37,376 nt of DNA. It comes from Chara braunii (Eukaryota; Streptophyta; Charophyceae; Charales; Characeae). The position numbers and the translations under genes are program-made. Where the stretch lies: contig BFEA01000593.1 of NCBI GenBank assembly GCA_003427395.1, forward strand, positions 350,125 to 387,500, given 5' to 3'. Below the pieces are notes generated by a model. That model did not search any database, was not told the origin of the DNA, and saw nothing but the letters and a program-made list of their open reading frames with translations. Shown here piece by piece: positions 31,998-37,376 of this stretch (its first letter is position 1; every line of letters starts with the position of its first letter).

Positions 31998-32089
<92 letters not shown>

Positions 32090-32090
32090 N

Positions 32091-32159
<69 letters not shown>
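31998..32159. repeat. (GT)n(GA)n compound microsatellite
   Basis: About 25 GT units, then about 56 GA units with one N at 32090. Overlapping open frames encoding Cys-Val, Arg-Glu or Ser-Leu runs are artefacts of the repeat. Confidence 0.98.
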
Positions 32160-32162
<3 letters not shown>

Positions 32163-34051
32163 GTAGGCTAGAAGGTACAGGCGTGCGGGGAAGTAGTTTA
32201 GGTGGACACATCATAGGTAGGGCTACTACTCTGTTGATGTATTGATTGTTGGAGACGTGAAGAGGGCTTTAATTGTCAGGAGACTTCACTGTTCAGGGTG
32301 TACTTGCATTGGTGTGCTCTCGGCTTTGACGTTCTGCTTTCGACTCGTTTTACTCGTGAGCTTTTGCATCTAGATTTTTTTTTTCTCCTCACTTGCTGGT
32401 TCTTTTTACTTATTAGATGTCTCAACCAAGAGTTGCTCAAAATAACGTTTTACATCACATACGTTTTTGGAAAATAGGTTTTGTTGAACTTTTTTCTGTT
32501 ACATTTTCTTTTGAGTGTGCACACACGCTGTGCACCCTGCATGTGCCGTGTGGTCGCATGCAAACGCAGGCATCGTGTGTGTTCACTGGCGTGGTTGCAA
32601 GGGATCCGATTACAGAGGTAGGAATTTTAGAAGAGGTGAACACCCCAACCTAGCTAGCCTCTATGTAGAACTGTTAAGTTACGTTGACTGAAGTCAAGTG
32701 TTGGCCTTCCAATACGGATGGCTTCATTGCATCCTCCTCCTCCTCCTCCTCCTCTTTCTTCTCCTCCTCTTGCTACTACTACTGCTCTGCCACTGATGGC
32801 TTTTTTCAACGCTCTCCTCCTGATACCATGGCTGCTGCCGCTCGACCCAAGAATGGACGATGAAAAAGAAAAAAAAAAGAAAAAAAAACATGACCGTAAA
32901 ACTCGGCCAAGGCAAATAACAATGAGAAATTAAAATGACCATGATGCTGTAATGACTTGCTGCTTGCTGCCGTATCTGTCTGCGGGGTTGTACACTATGG
33001 TGTGGTTTTGCCTGCTGAGTTTGCGGCATGTTTGTTACTGTGTGATTGCTGTGCTTTTTTGTGGTCGCACTGAGGGCTGTCCGCTGTTCTAAAAATAGAA
33101 TAGAATTAACAGCGGTAGAGTTTGAGTGTTTGCAGGCCCTAAGGGGCACTGCGCCCTAAGTGCTGTAGGACTGCTGTAGAGGCCGGGTAGGCCCTTAGGG
33201 CAATGGTACCGGTAGTAGTTTCGGTCCAGTAGGTTAGGCCGGGAACTATAGGCAAGGTAGGCCCGATAGTTAGGGACTTTTGGCTTTCATTTTTCGTGTG
33301 CAGCGTTTGTGGCCAACCAAGTTGTGCAGCACTGAATGCCTACAGCGGCACCTGAGACATCAGCGCAGTGGAGCAGCCATAGCCAGCCTTCTGAGACAGC
33401 CATAGCTGGGGCTGTACTCAGCGCATCTATCCCCTGGGGATATCTGCGCTGGCAGGACTATATCGGAGGTCTTCACTGAGTATATGTGGGTACTAGTGCT
33501 GCGGTAGCAGCCAGGCAGCCATAGCTGCCTTCTTCATCGTCAGAGTGACTCATCGGCACTGGGGACTACTTCGCTGTTCATGATCTGCATCTGGGTGTAT
33601 GGCACTGGCCTCTGGGAGGCTGTTACTGTGCAGCGCTAGACTCTGAGAGTGTAGTAGTGAGTGGAGTGTGTGGTTCTGGAGTGGCGAGATACTGGGTTGA
33701 ACTCTGTTACGATAATTGAGGTTAACTGTGTTGAGTTGGCTCATCATCTGGGTTAATTTCCAATTGTGATCTTCGCAGTGTCAATTGTGATTGGTTGCTG
33801 GGAGTGTGTCAGGGAGAGAGAAACACTGAGTGTGTTCTCCCCTTCTGTGCATATTTGCTATTCCGCTGTTTATCTCTGATCGGTGTGCAGTTGGACCCTG
33901 TCTCCTTGTCCCCTTTGTCTCATACATGTATGGGCGTGTGTGAGTACTTCTGAGTGTGAGTGGCAATCCAATTGTCAGACAACCAAGTTCATAACAATGC
34001 TGTCAATTTGCCAGAGAACCGGACAGGACAATCGTGCTGCGGAATCACAGC
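32160..34051. other. Unassigned region downstream of MUS81
   Basis: About 1.9 kb without a supported gene. Contains a CTC/CCT trinucleotide-like tract (32732-32770), A-rich 32865-32890, and a GC-rich part with repeated GGCAGCCATAGC-type blocks at 33370-33530. It probably includes the MUS81 3' untranslated region at its right end. Confidence 0.45.
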
Positions 34052-34096
34052 TTACCAGATGTTGGAAAGAATTGCAGACATTTTTGAATGATTTTT
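34052..34096 (-). CDS. MUS81: MUS81 probable terminal coding exon
   Basis: A good acceptor (pyrimidine-rich ...TTTGTGATTAG) opens 14 codons, K-N-H-S-K-M-S-A-I-L-S-N-I-W, then TAA at 34052-34054. Plant MUS81 proteins end in a short S-K-x-I...W segment, which this resembles, and the phase (0) fits the exon at 34308-34394. Other MUS81 proteins have some 15-25 more residues between the two, so one small exon in 34097-34307 is probably missing here; a 27-nt candidate after TTCGCTTCAG near 34170 would keep the frame. Confidence 0.5.
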   Translation of the reverse strand, partial: KNHSKMSAILSNIW

Positions 34097-34307
34097 CTAA
34101 TCACAAACACACAGTAAACAGTAACAGAAAAAGTGCAAAAAAGAGAGAGAAAACACGGAGCCCGTTGAAAACTTCATCAAGTTCTGAAGCGAAGTCATGC
34201 ACATGGAAGCTCACTCGTTGAGCGTTGGACTTCCTTTTCCCACAGCCTTTTTCCCTTGCTAATCCAGAAACAATAGACTCAAATAGAGTGATTCGATTCT
34301 ATCTCAC

Positions 34308-34394
34308 CAGTGCAATGTACGCTTTGACCAGATGTTGGAGAGTGGGATATTTTGTGGTGATCGCAAGCGCCACGTCTTCTGCAACTCCCCGAAC
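34308..34394 (-). CDS. MUS81: MUS81 exon: C-terminal helix-hairpin-helix domain
   Basis: Structure-specific nuclear endonuclease that, paired with EME1, cuts recombination and stalled-fork intermediates. The 87-nt exon has a strong acceptor (CTCCATTTGGCTTGCAG) and donor (CTG|GTGAGAT), both phase 0. Its 29 residues begin V-R-G-V-A-E-D-V-A and include T-K-Y-P-T-L-Q-H-L-V-K-A-Y, the tandem HhH signature of MUS81 C-termini (G-V...A...Y-P-T...L...A-Y). It joins in phase to ...L-M-V-M-Q of the exon at 36555-36852, giving the characteristic L-M-x-Q-V-x-x-V series. The intron between is 2.16 kb and holds a SINE candidate. I place it with MUS81 rather than EME1 because of the L-M-Q-V series and the upstream exon. 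Confidence 0.85.
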
Positions 34395-36554
34395 CTGCAA
34401 GCCAAATGGAGACAGACGGATGTCAAAACTTGTCTGTGTTTCTTCCCATGCAGTGAACAAAGGGACAGAAAGAAACAGCCGCTACACCGGCGGGAAAAAA
34501 AAAACAAAAGAAAACAAGAAGGGCAGGCAGTTTCTGCAAAGTTTGCCAAGGAAACTCAAAGAATCAAGTTCTTCCGGAAAACACTGAAAAGTCAATTCCC
34601 ATCACCAGTGATGCTTCATGACACTACACTGTGTACAATCCACATCTAAGGAGCAGAGCACGTCGTGCCATTTGAGGTTAGTCATCCTGGGGATTTTGTG
34701 AGAGAATGTTACGTGCCAACTGTAGATAGTCATCCTGGAAAGTCAAAGGTGGGGTATATATTATTGTGGAAAGGTTGGACCCTGCTAAAGCAATGATAGC
34801 AAGCGAGCCTTCCGTATGGAATAGAACTTATAGAAGAATAGCTGAGTGTGGCGATTCCAGCAGCGGTAGGTGAATGCAGACCCTGCATCATTTACCCCTG
34901 CCCTGTGAGATGGCTTACTTTGCAAAGCAGTGGGGAGCACAAGGCAGGACAAGTGTGACGAGTCTATAAACTTTTTCCTCCGCGAGCTCAAGTGAAATCT
35001 GCTGGTCCACGAAAGGTGGTTCTTTCCCCAATCGAGCCTGAAATAGAAAAGAGCACTGCCGGCATACTATGACCAGATTTCACAAACCCAGCCCATGTAA
35101 CTGAAGGGTACACACATGCCGGTCACGAGTTAAGACTTCACATCCTGCCAGATCAAGTGCCCGCAATAACAAAGTTCAGGTGAAACCTTTGAAATAAAAA
35201 ATGACGATCATATCACTCGACGCTCGTGCTCTGGTGCTCCAAGGGAGCACAAGGAAAAGTGAAGAAATCTTCCTTAGGAAGTCAAAATTCACAATCGAAC
35301 TCTGCGTGTCTGTGGTGACAGACCGAGACACAGCGATTTCAGATGATCAGACCACACCAACAAACAGCGCCAAGCTGCCGACAGTCATGGGGTCTAACTA
35401 CAGTGATCCTGCTTACCATCCAAATGGTTACGAGGCTTTTTTTTTTTTTTTTTTTTTTACGAGTCTTACAACGACCCAGGATAGTATTTGCTGAGTCCAA
35501 TTCAGGCAAGAATAGAACATACTTTTGGCGCTGCTGCCGAGGAGAACTGGGAGGAACCGTTTTGCATTTGAGAGAGAGCCTAGGCTAATGCCGAGACAAG
35601 TTTGGAAAAAAGATGTCGGGATTGAACTTGAGTCGTCATATCAGTAGATTCAGTACAGTTGGTATTCTAATTTATAATTTTATAACCTTTTTTTTTTATA
35701 ATTATTTGGGACCATACTCCAATCTATATTCGTGGGGAGAAACACGTGCTGGGAACCGGGCGCAGCGTCCCTTCTGACAATACAGGGGAACAATTTGAGA
35801 GACTGGGGGCCATTACCCGGCTTCGGCTGAGAACAATTCAGAAAAACTCAGAAAAAATCATAAACAGCTTCTGGCCTCGCATCCAGAAAACCTACCGAAT
35901 ACCAACGTTCTGAATGAGGCTCAATAGACCAGAACATAACGTACCTTGGCTGTCATGTTCTCGACACCCGGACAGTACCAGGCCTCAACACGCTAAGTTA
36001 GAGGGCAGTGCGCGACCCACCCCAGCTCCCGGCCAGCGTTGTCCTGGCGATTGTTATAACCATTGCTTTCGAAGTTTCCACTCTTTGGAAAGCACAGCAT
36101 CCCCACAAATTGAGTGTTCTCTTTGTCAAAGTCCAACTGACTCTTGCCCATGGTTTGCTTGACTTGTCTTTCATCTGTGCTCTGTTTGCATGCTGACATA
36201 CTACTCTTCCTTGTTTGTTTGTTTTTACGATGAGAGTGGCGGAGGATCTGTCATTTTTTACTTCTCCGCATTCAGTAGGACCGTTACTAAATATATATAG
36301 ACCTCATGAGTTCAAACTTCAAACTTCACAGCCAGCTTCGACAAAGTTCAGTCGATAAAGCTTGCCTTCTTTAAATATGTCACAGTGTTGGGATCAAAGC
36401 ACATTAAACTCTCAAAGGAAAGGAAAAGGAAAAGAAAAAAAAGAAGGAATTTCCGATTTCTGTCAATCCATGAATTACGTTATGTCAGCAGACATGGGCT
36501 TGCATCCCTGCAGAGACCTGCAGGCCAAAGTTTTCGTTCCAAAGTGTATCTCAC
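34395..36554 (-). other. MUS81: MUS81 intron of about 2.16 kb
   Basis: GTGAGA at the 5' side and GCAG at the 3' side on the minus strand. It contains the SINE candidate at 35437-35690 and no other recognised element. Short open frames here (for example 35993-36199) lack clear splice support. Confidence 0.75.
35437..35690 (-). mobile_element. tRNA-derived SINE candidate with 22-base A tail
   Basis: On the minus strand an A-box-like TAAATTAGAATACC (35661-35674) is followed 33 bases later by a perfect B-box GTTCAATCC (35619-35627), the spacing of a tRNA promoter. An unrelated body of about 160 bases follows, ending in a run of 22 A (35437-35458). This is the plan of a tRNA-headed SINE. Target duplications were not found, and the 5' end is approximate. 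Confidence 0.6.
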
Positions 36555-36852
36555 CTGCATGACCATCAAGCCAAAAATGTCAGTGACGGTCTGCTTCTGC
36601 ACATCTCTCATGTGCTCACAGAATTCTGTAAAACTCTTGCAACTAGCTGCTGCACTGTCATTGTCATCACATTCCCCTTCCCCTTCATCTCCACACGTCC
36701 TTATGCCAGGAGTCCTATGGCTATGGCATCCCCGTCGCTCAGCATACAAGTCAACAATCGCCCGTGTCAGCTCTCGATACCTGCGGACGGTTTCTTGGTA
36801 ATTCGCAGTCCGAAGCATGTCGAAACCATTCATGAGCTCGGTGGTCAATGCC
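36555..36852 (-). CDS. MUS81: MUS81 exon: end of nuclease domain and linker to HhH
   Basis: A 298-nt exon between TTTTTTTGGCAG|GG and ATGCAG|GTGAGA, open throughout, entering with one base of a split codon and leaving in phase 0. It encodes T-T-E-L-M-N-G-F-D-M-L-R-T, matching the conserved T-x-x-x-G-F-x-x-x-R-T segment after the ERCC4-type nuclease core. Then comes Y-R-E-L-T-R-A-I-V-D-L-Y, an acidic low-complexity insert (D-E-G-E-G-E-C-D-D-N-D), and S-F-T-E-F...T-V-T-D-I-F-G-L-M-V-M-Q leading into the HhH part. The catalytic E-R-K-x-x-D motif lies upstream, in exons not found here, probably beyond the window edge. The next intron upstream contains a U6 pseudogene. Confidence 0.85.
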
Positions 36853-36956
36853 CTGCCAAAAAAAGACGGTGGTTCAAAGAAACATCAGTTCCCACTCGCC
36901 AACATATACACGGCGAAAAACTACCCAAGAATCGTTACATTGCTTACTTGAACAAT

Positions 36957-36957
<1 letters not shown>

Positions 36958-36992
<35 letters not shown>

Positions 36993-37007
36993 GGGGGGGG
37001 GGGGGGG
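36958..37007 (-). repeat. Poly(C)16 plus poly(A)33 tail after U6 copy
   Basis: On the minus strand the U6 copy is followed directly by about 16 C and then about 33 A. The order C then A is unusual for a retrocopy tail. Confidence 0.9.
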
Positions 37008-37111
37008 ACCATTTCTCGATTTACGAGCGTCATCCTTGCACAGGGGCCATGCTAATCTATCTTCTCTGTATCGTAACTATCATTCCAATTTTAAGGGATG
37101 TCCCGAGGGAC
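37006..37111 (-). pseudogene. U6 snRNA pseudogene in a MUS81 intron
   Basis: The best preserved U6 of the window. The 5' stem GTCCCTCGGGACATCC, the ACAGAGA box, ATTAGCATGGCCCCTGTGCA, AAGGATGAC and AAATCGAGAAATGGTCC are all present. It differs from a working gene by two insertions (about 9 bases after TTGGAA and 3 bases before ATTAGC) and by a C/A tail in place of the T-run terminator. A TTTATAG sequence lies 16-22 bases upstream, closer than the TATA element of plant U6 genes usually sits. Confidence 0.88.
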
Positions 37112-37323
37112 GCTGAACTACGGTTTCTATAAATCTCTTCGTCCTGTTTTGAGGTTCGTGTGTTTTCTCAAAAGCTGTTCATCCTATTTTAAGGCTTCTT
37201 CTCATCGTTCTGCAGAAGAGGAGAAAAGAACAAGCACATAAACGGAAGGAACACGTATAACAAGTACCTGTCCCCGATCTCTTCCTGACCCCGAAAAAAA
37301 AAGAACACACATCATACGACCTG

Positions 37324-37325
<2 letters not shown>

Positions 37326-37376
<51 letters not shown>
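37326..37376. repeat. (CT)n microsatellite at window edge
   Basis: Pure CT run reaching the last base; the true end is outside the window. Confidence 0.97.

Noticed and set aside
31807-32049. Plus-strand frame starting M-K-A-A-A-L-W-W-L-L-A-L-A like a signal peptide
   Set aside because: It runs straight into the GT microsatellite, has no downstream exon, and overlaps a minus-strand exon candidate.
31989-32245. Frames encoding Cys-Val, Arg-Glu or Ser-Leu/His-Thr runs
   Set aside because: Translations of the dinucleotide microsatellite.
1-37376. CRISPR arrays, bacterial operons, functional tRNA or rRNA genes
   Set aside because: No regular spacer arrays, ribosome-binding patterns or intact RNA genes were seen; tandem repeats present are minisatellites without unique spacers.

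Overview
The window is nuclear DNA from a eukaryote, most likely of the green lineage (a plant or streptophyte alga). The U6 snRNA copies carry plant-type 5' and 3' ends, and the MUS81 exons near the right edge have the intron positions and residue pattern expected of a plant-like gene. There are no operons, bacterial signals or CRISPR arrays. Both ends of the window lie in simple repeats, and one 475-base assembly gap (N) lies inside the main element. I cannot name the species.

Layout. Positions 1-5588 are mostly AT-rich, non-coding, repeat-derived DNA. They include a clean 540-bp foldback transposon (2814-3353) with a perfect 8-bp target duplication. Positions 5589-29179 are one very large LTR retrotransposon, about 23.6 kb, lying on the minus strand. 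Its two LTRs are about 4.9 kb each (5589-10500 and 24289-29179). Its gag, protease, reverse transcriptase, RNase H and integrase run leftward from 17534 to 10647. About 5 kb of decayed coding sequence (22656-17673) lies between the 5' LTR leader and gag. This extra block contains several diverged copies of a module I do not recognise, separated by acidic linkers. Size, LTR length and an extra 5' reading region resemble the Ogre elements of flowering plants, but the proteins do not look like close Ogre relatives.

Every coding part of the element is broken by in-frame stops or frameshifts, yet the LTRs are only a few percent different. A central 2.4-kb LTR tract (6501-8917) appears identical between the copies. 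The element had therefore probably lost coding capacity before it moved, or its LTRs were homogenised later, or the assembly copied one LTR into the other.

Positions 29180-37376 are the other side of the insertion site. They hold a small repeat family that the LTR element split, a cluster of snRNA-derived sequences (four U6-like, one U2 5' half with an A tail, part of it tandemly duplicated), long (GT)n(GA)n microsatellites, a tRNA-derived SINE candidate, and the 3' part of a MUS81 structure-specific endonuclease gene on the minus strand. MUS81 is the only ordinary cellular gene I can support. Its introns have collected the SINE and a U6 pseudogene.
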